25,533 nt of DNA from Flavobacteriales bacterium UBA5933 (GCA_002430925.1 DJDD01000131.1:86060-111592); one strand, 5' to 3'; shown: positions 16,565 through 24,156, counted from the first letter of the stretch. Notes: a model not told the origin generated them from the letters alone. Made by a program: numbers and translations.

Positions 16565-17068
16565 TTATATTCTATTATTTTCTTTTACTTTTTGATAAGT
16601 AACAAATGAATAAGCAAATGGATGTTTTTCGTCTTTTTTGAAGTTCTCTCTTTTAATTTCTTCCCAATCATCAGTATCTATTTCAGGGAAATAAGTGTCG
16701 CCATCAAATTCATGATGAACTTCAGTAATGAATAAAATATCAGTAAATTCCATTGCTTGTTTATAGATATTTCCTCCACCAATAATGTAGATATCTTCAT
16801 CAATTTTTAGAGCAGTATCTATTGCTTTTTCAAGAGAATTTTCTTTGACTATTCCATCAGATGTCCAATTAGAATCTCTTGTTATTACAATATTTGTACG
16901 ATTTGGTAATGGTTTTCCAAGTGATTCGTACGTTTTTCTTCCCATTATAATTGGATGACCAGAAGTTAAATTTTTAAAATGTTTTAAGTCATTAGGTAAA
17001 TGCCAAATTAAATCATTTTTTGCTCCAATTACATTATTACTTGCTTTTGCTACTACTATATTTATCAT
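16565..17068 (-). CDS. folA: dihydrofolate reductase
   Basis: FolA reduces dihydrofolate to tetrahydrofolate with NADPH, needed for thymidylate and one-carbon metabolism, and is the trimethoprim target. The 167-residue protein shows Trp22 and Asp27 (IWHLPNDLKHFK), GRKTYESLGKPLPNR with Arg57, the NADPH loop IIGGGNIYKQA (95-105) and FITEVHHEFDGDTYFPEI, all in standard order. Length is normal for the chromosomal enzyme, so there is no sign that it is an acquired dfr gene. A TATATTTG -7-like motif at 17113-17120 lies upstream, overlapping the M1 peptidase terminator region. Downstream are the split zinc-ribbon ORF (27 nt) and the beta-lactamase. Confidence 0.95.
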   Translation of the reverse strand: MINIVVAKASNNVIGAKNDLIWHLPNDLKHFKNLTSGHPIIMGRKTYESLGKPLPNRTNIVITRDSNWTSDGIVKENSLEKAIDTALKIDEDIYIIGGGNIYKQAMEFTDILFITEVHHEFDGDTYFPEIDTDDWEEIKRENFKKDEKHPFAYSFVTYQKVKENNRI

Positions 17069-17080
17069 ACGTTATAAGGT

Positions 17081-17110
17081 AAAAAAAGCTATCCTCTATG
17101 AGGATAGCTT
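17081..17110 (-). terminator. terminator of the M1 peptidase gene, in front of folA
   Basis: AAGCTATCCTC (17086-17096) pairs with GAGGATAGCTT (17100-17110) in an 11-bp stem with a 3-nt loop; on the minus strand a T run follows. folA starts 13 nt beyond, so the same hairpin would sit at the beginning of a folA transcript started from the TATATTTG at 17113-17120. Confidence 0.9.
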
Positions 17111-17135
17111 AACAAATATAATGAATTTTATTAGA

Positions 17136-19670
17136 CTATTTCATTTTACTTAAAGCAGCTTGTAACTCTTCAACTTGTTTAACTAAGGTTGCTGATTTTT
17201 TAGTTTTTGAAAAATCAGTTTTTAGTTGAACTCCTTTTTCTGCTGTATTTTTAAGTGCAACACCAGCTTGAGGATTTTGTTCTTTTAAATAAGAATAATA
17301 TTGAGAAAGTATTTTAGCAACTTTTGCTGTAGCTTCTGGAGAATCTGTTGTCATTATCCAATTAAAAGCTTGTTCTGCAACTTTACCTTTTTCTGGATCT
17401 TGAAATTTAATAAACTCATATAAAGCAGCTTCTTCTGCTAATAATGGAGCTTTGTCAAGTTGATTATTTTTAATCCATGTTGGAGCTAAAGCAGCAACTA
17501 AATCACGAGAATTTTTTATAACTAAATCATCTACATTTTTAGTAAGTTCATCAATTTTACTAGGATTCTTTTTTATAATTCCTGTTAAAGCAGCTCCTTG
17601 TACAGAGAAAGAAGGACTTTTTGAAGCTTTCTCAAAAATAGCTTCATCATAAATATTAGCTTCATTCAAAGCATTTAAAGCAGCAGCTTGAACTAATGTT
17701 TTAGGATCATTAGCAGCAAGTTCTTTTAATTTTTTCTCAGCTTTATCAACAATAGTTTTAGATTCTAAATCTAATTTATGAATTGCATAAATACGTAAAC
17801 CATCATAAGGATCATTTAAAGCTTCAATTAAAGCTTCAGCAGCTTTAGGATTTGTAGCTTGTGCATCTGCCATTGCATTTATAGCTAAAACACGTGTTGT
17901 ATAGTTTCCTTTTCCAGCTTTGTATTGTGCTATAAAATCTTCAACAGGTTTTTTATCATCAATATCAGCTAATAAAACCTGATCAGCATTAGGAATTACA
18001 ACATCTGGTTTTTTAGAAGCATCAAATTCAAAAGCATTATCAGCTTGTTTTGCAACCCAAACTTGTTGACGAGTTGTTTTTCCATTAACTACAACATCAA
18101 TAGCAAAAGGGAATTCAAATAATTTAGCTGGATCTTGTTTTACAGTAACTTTTACTTTTTTAGTTGTAGGGTTGTATTCAGATACTGTTGTTAATTTTGG
18201 ATGTCCATTATCAAAATACCATTGATTGAAAAACCAATTAAGATCTCTTCCAGAAACTTCTTCTAATGCGATACGTAATTGTGCAGCCTCAGCTTTTCCA
18301 TATTCATTATCTTTTAAATATTTAGATAATCCTTTAAAGAAAGCTTCATCACCTAAGAAATTTCTTAACATATGTAGTATTAAACCTCCTTTGTTGTAAG
18401 AAACACCATCAAACATATCTTCGCGAGAATTGTAATGAACACGAACTAAATTTTTTGTAGGTCCATCGCCATGTTTGTAACCAGCCATTTCATCGTATCT
18501 ATGCTCATCTGCTTTTTCTTTTCCATATTTATGTTCAAACCATAAATATTCAGAATAATTAGCAAAAGATTCATTTACCGTAAGATTTCCCCAGCTTTCA
18601 GCAGTTACCAAATCTCCAAACCAATGGTGAAATAATTCGTGAGCAACAACATATTCTGCTGTATTTTCGTCGACTAATTGTCCAGCTTTTTGTTGTACTC
18701 CATCATGGAAAAGAGTAGCTGTTGTATTCTCCATAGCTCCAGATACATATTCGCGAGCTGTCATTTGAGAATATTTTTCCCATGGATAAGCATACCCTAA
18801 TTTATCAGAGAAAAATTGAATCATTTCTGGAGTGTTTCCAAAAATTTGTTTTGCAACATCTTTATATGCTGGTTCTACATAGTAATCTACATCTATGTTT
18901 TTCCATTTATCTTTAATAATTGCATAATCTCCAATTCCGAAAAAGAATAAGTATGGAGCATGTTTTTTATCAAACTTCCAATAGTCGGTTTTTGTTCCAT
19001 CAGAATTTTTCTTTGTAGATTTTAGTAAACCATTTGATAAAGAAACATATTTATCAGGATAAGTTAATGTAATTTCTTCTGATGTTTTTTGATTTGTTTT
19101 ATCTATTGTAGGGAACCAACAAGAAGAAGATTCTGTTTCTCCCTGTGTCCATATTTGTGTAGGATAATTTGCTTGTTCTCCTCGTGGGTTTATAAAATAA
19201 ACACCTTTTGCATCATTAATAGCAGCACTTCCTTCTTGTTTTACTTCATTCGGACGAGCTGTATATTTGATATAAAGTGTATATTCTTGATCTTTTTTAT
19301 ATTCTTTACCTAAATCGATGTTTAATTGTAAATCATCATATTTATAGTTAAGTTTCTTTTTAGAATTTCCATTAACCAAGGCAACTTCATGAATAATCAT
19401 TGCTTTAGCATCTAATACAACATTAGAAGTCGCATAAAAATGAGGTTTTAATGTCACCCATTCTTCACCTAAAACTTGTTCTTTATTATAATCAAATTTT
19501 AAATCTAATTTTGTGTGAACAAGATTATTGATTCTTTCTGCTTCAGCACGATAAATATCTAAAGGATTTTTTTGATTTTCTGAGTAACTAGGAGGAGAGG
19601 TCATTACTTGTGCATGAGCAAAGCTTGATATAATAAAGGCTGATGAAAGCCAAAGAATTCTTTTTTTCAT
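17136..19670 (-). CDS. secreted M1 family zinc aminopeptidase
   Basis: An 844-residue metallopeptidase that removes N-terminal residues from peptides, probably in the periplasm, to feed on peptides or process them. The signal peptide is MKKRILWLSSAFIISSFAHAQ. The peptide-binding motif GAMEN is at 311-315 and the zinc motif HELFH at 344-348, with the third ligand Glu367 18 residues later (NESFANYSEYLW), matching HExxH-x18-E. The C-terminal third has HEAT-like helical repeats (residues about 590-760, such as ALNDPYDGLRIYAIHKL and AAALNALNEANIYDEAIF), common in Bacteroidota M1 enzymes. It has an independent terminator downstream. The start is secure because it gives the signal peptide. Confidence 0.95.
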   Translation of the reverse strand: MKKRILWLSSAFIISSFAHAQVMTSPPSYSENQKNPLDIYRAEAERINNLVHTKLDLKFDYNKEQVLGEEWVTLKPHFYATSNVVLDAKAMIIHEVALVNGNSKKKLNYKYDDLQLNIDLGKEYKKDQEYTLYIKYTARPNEVKQEGSAAINDAKGVYFINPRGEQANYPTQIWTQGETESSSCWFPTIDKTNQKTSEEITLTYPDKYVSLSNGLLKSTKKNSDGTKTDYWKFDKKHAPYLFFFGIGDYAIIKDKWKNIDVDYYVEPAYKDVAKQIFGNTPEMIQFFSDKLGYAYPWEKYSQMTAREYVSGAMENTTATLFHDGVQQKAGQLVDENTAEYVVAHELFHHWFGDLVTAESWGNLTVNESFANYSEYLWFEHKYGKEKADEHRYDEMAGYKHGDGPTKNLVRVHYNSREDMFDGVSYNKGGLILHMLRNFLGDEAFFKGLSKYLKDNEYGKAEAAQLRIALEEVSGRDLNWFFNQWYFDNGHPKLTTVSEYNPTTKKVKVTVKQDPAKLFEFPFAIDVVVNGKTTRQQVWVAKQADNAFEFDASKKPDVVIPNADQVLLADIDDKKPVEDFIAQYKAGKGNYTTRVLAINAMADAQATNPKAAEALIEALNDPYDGLRIYAIHKLDLESKTIVDKAEKKLKELAANDPKTLVQAAALNALNEANIYDEAIFEKASKSPSFSVQGAALTGIIKKNPSKIDELTKNVDDLVIKNSRDLVAALAPTWIKNNQLDKAPLLAEEAALYEFIKFQDPEKGKVAEQAFNWIMTTDSPEATAKVAKILSQYYSYLKEQNPQAGVALKNTAEKGVQLKTDFSKTKKSATLVKQVEELQAALSKMK

Positions 19671-19782
19671 CTGAAATATATTTTTTCTGTATTTGTTGTA
19701 AAATTTCAGGAAAAGTTACAAAAAAGTCTATAAAAAGTAGATTCTATTTTAAGTTATTGACGTTTTTTTTAAAATAGTACAT

Positions 19783-19814
19783 AAAAAAATAGGAGTCAAT
19801 TAAAATTAACTCCT
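19783..19814 (-). terminator. terminator after ferritin
   Basis: AGGAGTCAATT (19791-19801) pairs with AATTAACTCCT (19804-19814) at 10 of 11 positions. On the minus strand it is followed by T7. T6 after it on the plus strand makes it weakly two-way. Confidence 0.85.
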
Positions 19815-19838
19815 CTTTTTTATACAGTCTATTATAAT

Positions 19839-20387
19839 TTATGCAAGTGGATCAACTTCGTCTGCTGTAGGAAAAGATTGACTTGTATTTGCAATTAATT
19901 TATTTAATTCAAATTTAGCTGTGTCAGTCATTTTTGCTCCACCAGCTAATTTTGCTTTTTCTAATAATTCTAAGGCTAATTTTTCTTCTTCTCTTTGTTC
20001 TGCTACTAACCAATGTAAGAAATTCCATGTAGCCCAATCTTGGTCATCAAAACTAAGTTTTACAATTTTATAAATAGCTTCTGTATTTAAAACTTCTTGC
20101 TTATATACTGCTTCAAAACATTCGTAAATGTTAGCAGGTTTTTCAGCTGGTTTATCTATTGCTTCTATTTCAACAACACCTCCACGCTCTTGTACATATT
20201 CAATTATTTTTGCCATATGTAATCTTTCTTCAGCAGAGTGTTTCATCATAAATTTAGAAACACCATCTAAATAATTTTCATCTGCCCAACAAGATAACAT
20301 TAAATATACTTGAGAAGAATAAGCTTCAAGAGTGATTTGATCGTTTAAAGCTTTTTCTAAAGCGGGTGAAAGTCTATTCGTTTTCAT
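19839..20387 (-). CDS. ftnA: bacterial non-heme ferritin
   Basis: Ferritin stores iron as ferric oxide inside a 24-subunit shell in the cytosol. The 182-residue protein has the ferroxidase ligands: Glu21 (LEAYSSQVYL), Glu54 and His57 in the EERLH helix, Glu98 (KQEVLNT) and Gln131 (AEQREEE), spaced as in E. coli FtnA. No heme-binding Met of bacterioferritin type is evident. The -7-like motif TATATTTG at 20411-20418 lies upstream, and a terminator follows. It appears monocistronic, between thyA and the peptidase. C-terminal residues past 165 (SFPTADEVDPLA) are a short variable tail. Confidence 0.94.
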   Translation of the reverse strand: MKTNRLSPALEKALNDQITLEAYSSQVYLMLSCWADENYLDGVSKFMMKHSAEERLHMAKIIEYVQERGGVVEIEAIDKPAEKPANIYECFEAVYKQEVLNTEAIYKIVKLSFDDQDWATWNFLHWLVAEQREEEKLALELLEKAKLAGGAKMTDTAKFELNKLIANTSQSFPTADEVDPLA

Positions 20388-20410
20388 AATTTAATATTTT
20401 TGGTTATTCT

Positions 20411-20418
20411 CAAATATA
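20411..20418 (-). promoter_or_regulatory. -7 element upstream of ferritin
   Basis: On the minus strand TATATTTG (TAnnTTTG) lies 23 nt before the ferritin start. No clear -33 TTG is at the usual distance. Confidence 0.4.
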
Positions 20419-20498
20419 AAAAATATGTAACTGAAAGACTGTTAATTAAATGTGATTAATATCTTAAGTTATGTAAAATGCAATAAAATTTCTTCATT

Positions 20499-21293
20499 TT
20501 ATATCGCTACAGCTCCCTTTATATGGGGGTGAGCTTCATAATTAACCAATTCGAAATCTTCAAACTTAAAATCAAAGATATCTTTAACATCTGGATTAAT
20601 TTTCATTGTAGGAAGAGGGAAAGGTTCTCTCGTCAATTGTAATTCTACCTGCTCAAAATGATTTTTGTAAATATGTGCATCACCAAAAGTATGAACAAAA
20701 TCTCCTACTTGTAAATCACAAACTTGTGCAACCATCATTTGTAACAAAGCATAAGAAGCGATATTAAATGGAACACCCAAGAAAATATCAGCACTTCTTT
20801 GATACAACTGTAAAGATAATTTACCATCATTCACATAAAATTGAAAAAATGCATGACAAGGAGCTAATGCCATCTGATCTAATTCGCCAACATTCCAAGC
20901 AGAAACAATAATTCTACGAGAATCAGGATTATTTTTAATTTGATCTATGGCAACTTTTATTTGGTCAATAGTTTCGCCATTTTGTTTTCCCCAAGAGCGC
21001 CATTGGTGACCATAAACAGGTCCTAAATCTCCATTTTCATCAGCCCATTCATTCCAAATTCTTACACCATTTTCTGTAAGGTAATTAATATTAGTATCTC
21101 CTTTCAAAAACCATAATAGTTCGTAAATGATAGATTTTAAATGAAGTTTTTTTGTAGTAACTAAAGGAAAACCTTCTGATAAATCAAAACGCATTTGGTA
21201 TCCGAAAATACTTTTAGTTCCAGTTCCAGTTCTATCTTCTTTAAAAGAACCCTCTGTTAATACTTTTTTACATAAATCGTGATATTGTTGCAT
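20499..21293 (-). CDS. thyA: thymidylate synthase
   Basis: ThyA methylates dUMP to dTMP using methylenetetrahydrofolate, producing dihydrofolate that FolA recycles. The 264-residue protein equals the E. coli enzyme in length and shows Arg21 (EDRTGTGT), the catalytic Cys146 in LAPCHAFFQFYV, RSADIFLGVPFNIASYALL, GDAHIYKNH and the final GAVAI. It is cytosolic. A TAAATTTG -7-like motif (21316-21323) lies on its strand about 22 nt upstream of the ATG. It is divergent from the small membrane protein gene at 21339. Confidence 0.97.
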   Translation of the reverse strand: MQQYHDLCKKVLTEGSFKEDRTGTGTKSIFGYQMRFDLSEGFPLVTTKKLHLKSIIYELLWFLKGDTNINYLTENGVRIWNEWADENGDLGPVYGHQWRSWGKQNGETIDQIKVAIDQIKNNPDSRRIIVSAWNVGELDQMALAPCHAFFQFYVNDGKLSLQLYQRSADIFLGVPFNIASYALLQMMVAQVCDLQVGDFVHTFGDAHIYKNHFEQVELQLTREPFPLPTMKINPDVKDIFDFKFEDFELVNYEAHPHIKGAVAI

Positions 21294-21315
21294 TTTGATA
21301 GTATATTTAAAGCCT

Positions 21316-21323
21316 CAAATTTA
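21316..21323 (-). promoter_or_regulatory. -7 element upstream of thyA
   Basis: On the minus strand TAAATTTG matches TAnnTTTG, 22 nt before the thyA start codon. A -33 TTG is not evident, so this is a partial call. Confidence 0.4.
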
Positions 21324-21338
21324 GTGTTTTTTTTTAGA

Positions 21339-21602
21339 ATGAAATTCAGTCTTATACTTTCTATTTTAGTTATTTTTATGTTTATTGCATCCTATGGTAA
21401 ATCTGGTTTAGGAAAAAAAATAACACAACATTTCTATTTTAGAACATTCTTTAATATTCTTTTAATCATTGTTTTTGTCTCAAAAATCATACATCTAAAA
21501 ATTAATTTAATCTCACTAATTACATTAATTATATTAGGAAGTATGCTTTATTTAAGTATTCCAATTTACATCCAACAATTAAAAGATAGAAACAGAAAAT
21601 AA
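21339..21602 (+). CDS. small three-segment membrane protein
   Basis: Started at the ATG at 21339, which gives an 87-residue protein MKFSLILSILVIFMFIASYGKSGLGKK and so on; an upstream start inside thyA would overlap that gene and is less likely. Three hydrophobic segments lie at about 2-19, 35-51 and 54-77, with a basic tail (QQLKDRNRK). There is no catalytic motif. It is divergent from thyA and is followed by a small hairpin with T6. I do not recognise the family; its small size leaves some doubt that it is expressed. Confidence 0.65.
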   Translation: MKFSLILSILVIFMFIASYGKSGLGKKITQHFYFRTFFNILLIIVFVSKIIHLKINLISLITLIILGSMLYLSIPIYIQQLKDRNRK

Positions 21603-21626
21603 TTATTGTTTTTTTTGAATTGATTC

Positions 21627-21649
21627 ATAACCTTTCAGGTTATTTTTTG
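21627..21649 (+). terminator. short terminator after the small membrane protein
   Basis: ATAACCT (21627-21633) pairs with AGGTTAT (21637-21643) around TTC, followed by T6. The stem is short (7 bp). Confidence 0.7.
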
Positions 21650-21670
21650 CGAGTAGTTATTTTAAAGTAT

Positions 21671-21706
21671 CTAGCAAAAGCAACTTTACAAGATTGCTGT
21701 TGCTAG
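21671..21706. repeat. inverted repeat in the gap before rlmB
   Basis: CTAGCAAAAGCAA (21671-21683) and TTGCTGTTGCTAG (21694-21706) pair at 12 of 13 positions around a 10-nt loop, with no T run. The rest of the 399-nt gap (21603-22001) holds the short terminator, repeat copy C and the rlmB promoter motif; no gene is visible. Confidence 0.6.
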
Positions 21707-21831
21707 CTAATCAGTTTCGTGAAAAACACTTTTTTTCAGGATACATACGAAGTTTTTATATTTTCAAAAAAATATTCTATTTCTTCTCTGTAAATTTAAT
21801 TCTAAGTAGTTTATAATTTTTTGTCTCTTTT

Positions 21832-21921
21832 GCAATAACGATTGCAATGGAAATCCTTTTATAAACAAACTGTTTGTTTATAAAAGATTGAAATGGAAAG
21901 CGTGGCACGAAGTGATTGCCC
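21832..21921 (+). repeat. dispersed structured repeat, copy C
   Basis: The most compact copy: GATTGCAATGGAAATCC (21840-21856), a perfect 15-bp inverted repeat with a one-base loop (21856-21870 with 21872-21886), the direct arm GATTGAAATGGAAAGC (21886-21901), a CAC-GAA-GTG mini-hairpin (21906-21914) and GCCC (21918-21921). It lies about 80 bp upstream of rlmB. Confidence 0.8.
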
Positions 21922-21989
21922 TAAAAAGATTATTTTTAATACTTAATGTTATTATACAAAATGATTTAGTGGGCTATAAATAAAAATAT

Positions 21990-21997
21990 TATCTTTG
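21990..21997 (+). promoter_or_regulatory. -7 element just before rlmB
   Basis: TATCTTTG matches TAnnTTTG and ends only 4 nt before the rlmB ATG at 22002, so transcription would begin at or next to the start codon. No -33 TTG is evident. Confidence 0.45.
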
Positions 21998-22001
21998 CAT
22001 T

Positions 22002-22751
22002 ATGAAAAACGAAGCAGGAATATTTGGTTTAAGACCAGTAATAGAAGCGATTGAAGCAGGGAAAACAATCGATAAAATTTTTATTCAAAAAGGTTTACAA
22101 GGAGAAATCTTTTCGGAACTAAGAAAATTGGTTACTGAATATGAAATTCCTGTAAGTTATGTTCCTTTAGAAAAACTAAACCGTTTTACTGGGAAAAATC
22201 ACCAAGGAGTTTATGCATTTATTTCTCCAATAGAATTTGATTCTATAGAAAATGTATTACCTCAAATTTGGGAAAAAGGAAAAACACCTTTTCTTTTAAT
22301 TTTAGATAGAGTATCTGATGTAAGAAACTTTGGAGCAATTGCACGTACAGCAGAATGTGTTGGTGTAGATGCAATTATAATCCCAGCAAAAGGTTCGGCT
22401 TCTGTAAATGCAGATGCTATAAAAACATCTACAGGGGCATTATATAATATACCAGTTTGTAAAGAAGGAAACTTAATAAACGTTATTAAGTACTTACAAT
22501 CGGCTGGAATTTCAGTTTTTAGTGCTTCAGAAAAATCTGCCGAATTTATTTACGATGCCGATTTCTCGGTACCTGCAGCTATAGTTATGGGTAGTGAAGA
22601 AGATGGTGTTTCTGATTCTATTTTGAAAATCTCAGATAAAATTATTAAATTGCCTATGACTGGACAAACAGCTTCATTGAATGTATCTGTTGCTTGTGGA
22701 GCAATTTTATATGAAGCAGTACGTCAACGTATCAACCACGATTTATTTTAA
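22002..22751 (+). CDS. rlmB: 23S rRNA (guanosine-2'-O-)-methyltransferase
   Basis: RlmB methylates the 2'-O of G2251 in 23S rRNA in the peptidyl-transferase centre, using SAM. The 249-residue SpoU/TrmH-type protein has an N-terminal substrate-binding domain (GLRPVIEAIEAGKTIDKIFIQKG, then LNRFTGKNHQGVYAF) and the three SPOUT motifs: LDRVSDVRNFGAIARTAE, VMGSEEDGVSDSIL and LPMTGQTASLNVSVACGAILYEAVRQR. The last motif forms the trefoil knot that binds SAM. Length is as expected. The stop is followed directly by the six-unit AAAAC repeat and the next gene, so the pair may be cotranscribed. Confidence 0.92.
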   Translation: MKNEAGIFGLRPVIEAIEAGKTIDKIFIQKGLQGEIFSELRKLVTEYEIPVSYVPLEKLNRFTGKNHQGVYAFISPIEFDSIENVLPQIWEKGKTPFLLILDRVSDVRNFGAIARTAECVGVDAIIIPAKGSASVNADAIKTSTGALYNIPVCKEGNLINVIKYLQSAGISVFSASEKSAEFIYDADFSVPAAIVMGSEEDGVSDSILKISDKIIKLPMTGQTASLNVSVACGAILYEAVRQRINHDLF

Positions 22752-22755
22752 TAAT

Positions 22756-22785
22756 AAAACAAAACAAAACAAAACAAAACAAAAC
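22756..22785 (+). repeat. (AAAAC)6 pentanucleotide tandem repeat
   Basis: Six perfect AAAAC units fill most of the 38-nt gap between the rlmB stop and the ATG at 22790. The length of this A-rich leader can change by slippage and would move the region just in front of the start codon. Confidence 0.95.
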
Positions 22786-22789
22786 AACT

Positions 22790-23089
22790 ATGACTTACAC
22801 TACAATCATTGGATTTTTATTACTAGCTATTAGCGCTGTAATTTGTTATTTTACAAGTCTTGATTTTTCTGGATTATTTACTACGAAAGAATTTTTAGTA
22901 GGAATTACAGGAGGAGCAGGTATTGGATTTATTATAGGAGGTTTCTTGGGATGGCTTTACAAAGTAAAAGCTGAGAAAAAAGAAAATGCTAGAATTGTTG
23001 ATGAACAAAAACAAAAAATAGCTGAACAAAAAGCTCAAGAATTATTTGCAAAAGAACAATCATTAAACAGAGATAATTCTGGATTATAA
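22790..23089 (+). CDS. membrane protein with a coiled-coil tail
   Basis: A 99-residue protein with two hydrophobic segments: about residues 5-22 (IIGFLLLAISAVICYFTSL) and 36-57, glycine-rich (GITGGAGIGFIIGGFLGWLY). A charged, Lys/Glu/Gln-rich helix follows (KVKAEKKENARIVDEQKQKIAEQKAQELFAKEQ), probably a cytosolic coiled coil. No enzymatic motif is present. It follows rlmB across the AAAAC repeat and is closed by a long perfect palindromic terminator. I do not recognise a named family. Confidence 0.75.
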   Translation: MTYTTIIGFLLLAISAVICYFTSLDFSGLFTTKEFLVGITGGAGIGFIIGGFLGWLYKVKAEKKENARIVDEQKQKIAEQKAQELFAKEQSLNRDNSGL

Positions 23090-23106
23090 GATTGATAAAT
23101 GAATAA

Positions 23107-23144
23107 AAAAAAGCGATTGAAAATTAATTTTCAATCGCTTTTTT
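23107..23144. terminator. 38-bp perfect palindrome, bidirectional terminator
   Basis: Positions 23107-23125 and 23126-23144 are exact inverted copies (19 bp each), with A6 and T6 at the ends. It terminates the plus-strand gene ending at 23089. The XrtF-partner gene on the minus strand ends inside it: its stop codon (23124-23126) is at the centre and its last six codons are one arm. Confidence 0.9.
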
Positions 23145-23570
23145 ATTTTGTAGTTCTTGGTAATAAAAACAAGGAATCAGTATTAAAAAAAACATGGGTT
23201 GTATTAGAAATCTACGGATGTAGAAAAAAACTAATTGCCCTGATGATAATTTGGTTGTAATTTGATAATTATAAATAGGGAGCAAAATAATTAGAGTTAT
23301 TAACAACACAATGACAGAGAATTTTAAATACATTTTTTTCCAGAATAGTATTCTAATAATTAATAATGTCAACACAGAATTTATAAAATATCTACAAAGA
23401 ATACTGATGTTTAATTGACTAAAATTAATTGATGGGAATCTTGAATAATCTTCTTTTTGAAAATAAATTAAGAAAGGATCATAAAATAAAATGTCTTCAT
23501 ATTTTCTGACTAAGATTAAACCAAAAATAAGCAGAATAGTAATCGTGTATCGTAAATATTTATTTGGCAT
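23124..23570 (-). CDS. exosortase F system-associated membrane protein
   Basis: A 148-residue membrane protein of the flavobacterial family found beside XrtF (TIGR04127-like). It has about four hydrophobic segments and the characteristic YEDILFYDPFLIYFQ and LCRYFINSVLTLLIIRILFW stretches. Its exact job is unknown; known only by its constant company with the exosortase. It starts inside the last codons of xrtF (11-nt overlap), so both are translated from one mRNA. Its C-terminus (KKAIEN) is encoded by one arm of the palindromic terminator at 23107-23144. Confidence 0.85.
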   Translation of the reverse strand: MPNKYLRYTITILLIFGLILVRKYEDILFYDPFLIYFQKEDYSRFPSINFSQLNISILCRYFINSVLTLLIIRILFWKKMYLKFSVIVLLITLIILLPIYNYQITTKLSSGQLVFFYIRRFLIQPMFFLILIPCFYYQELQNKKAIEN

Positions 23571-24105
23571 TTTTTATATTTTTTTTAGCTACAAAAAACT
23601 TAATCCAAACAATCCAAAGAACAACGATAGAACCATATATTATGGCTGGAAAAAAATAATCATGAGCAATTTTTCCATATTCCTTATAATGATATCTAAA
23701 AATATAATTCAGCAATGCGATGCGAGAAATATTCATTACAAATAATAAGAGTAATCCAATAACTGTAAATAAAAATGTTTCTTTGGCTTTTGTGTAAAAA
23801 GCAATAATAAACGAAACAAAAATAATTGCGACAGAAATGGCATTACAACCTTCATTTATAATTGATGCTATTTTACCATTTAGTGTTAAGTGCATCCAAG
23901 GTTGGTTAATCGCGATGTTTGAATAAGCAATCTGTCCTGTTTTATTGAGTACAAATGCTGTTGTATCTGACGTAAATTTTGTAAAGGGATCTGGATTGTT
24001 GAAAGGAATATATTGGTCTAAATAAAGTTTATAGATGAAACTTAATAAAATATAAGTTCCAAGGAAACGGGCAAGAAATAGGATAAGTGGTTTAAATTCT
24101 TTCAT
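23560..24105 (-). CDS. xrtF: exosortase family protein XrtF
   Basis: XrtF is an integral-membrane cysteine transpeptidase-like protein that is thought to process exported proteins carrying a short C-terminal sorting signal. The 181-residue protein has the exosortase triad: Cys87 (NEGCNAISV), Arg128 (MNISRIALL) and His148 (AHDYFFPAIIYG), all in membrane-associated loops. The first membrane segment is at about 8-25. Length fits the short XrtF type (TIGR04128). The partner gene overlaps downstream. The -7-like motif TATATTTG at 24127-24134 lies 21 nt upstream. No candidate substrate with a visible sorting signal is encoded in the window. Confidence 0.92.
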   Translation of the reverse strand: MKEFKPLILFLARFLGTYILLSFIYKLYLDQYIPFNNPDPFTKFTSDTTAFVLNKTGQIAYSNIAINQPWMHLTLNGKIASIINEGCNAISVAIIFVSFIIAFYTKAKETFLFTVIGLLLLFVMNISRIALLNYIFRYHYKEYGKIAHDYFFPAIIYGSIVVLWIVWIKFFVAKKNIKNAK

Positions 24106-24137
24106 TTTTTATAAAAAAGTATTTAACAAATATAAAT

Positions 24138-24156
24138 CAAAAACATCATGTTTTTG
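24138..24156. promoter_or_regulatory. palindrome between divergent promoters
   Basis: CAAAAACAT-C-ATGTTTTTG is a perfect 9-1-9 inverted repeat. It lies between the minus-strand -7 of xrtF (24127-24134) and overlaps the -33 TTTG of the plus-strand promoter, a position suited to an operator; A/T-rich composition makes chance possible. Confidence 0.45.

Noticed and set aside
14521..17068. A mobile resistance island carrying folA and oxa
   Set aside because: folA looks like an ordinary chromosomal gene, base composition is unchanged, and there is no transposase, integrase or attachment site.
19089..19313. Plus-strand cysteine-rich frame opposite the M1 peptidase
   Set aside because: Cysteines arise from the complement of the peptidase codons; there is no start signal or family pattern.
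21279..21338. Longer N-terminus for the small membrane protein, starting inside thyA
   Set aside because: The added residues overlap thyA and its promoter motif; the ATG at 21339 gives a normal membrane start.
23491..23745. Plus-strand open frame opposite the XrtF pair
   Set aside because: It overlaps two recognised genes on the other strand and encodes a sequence without a recognisable pattern.
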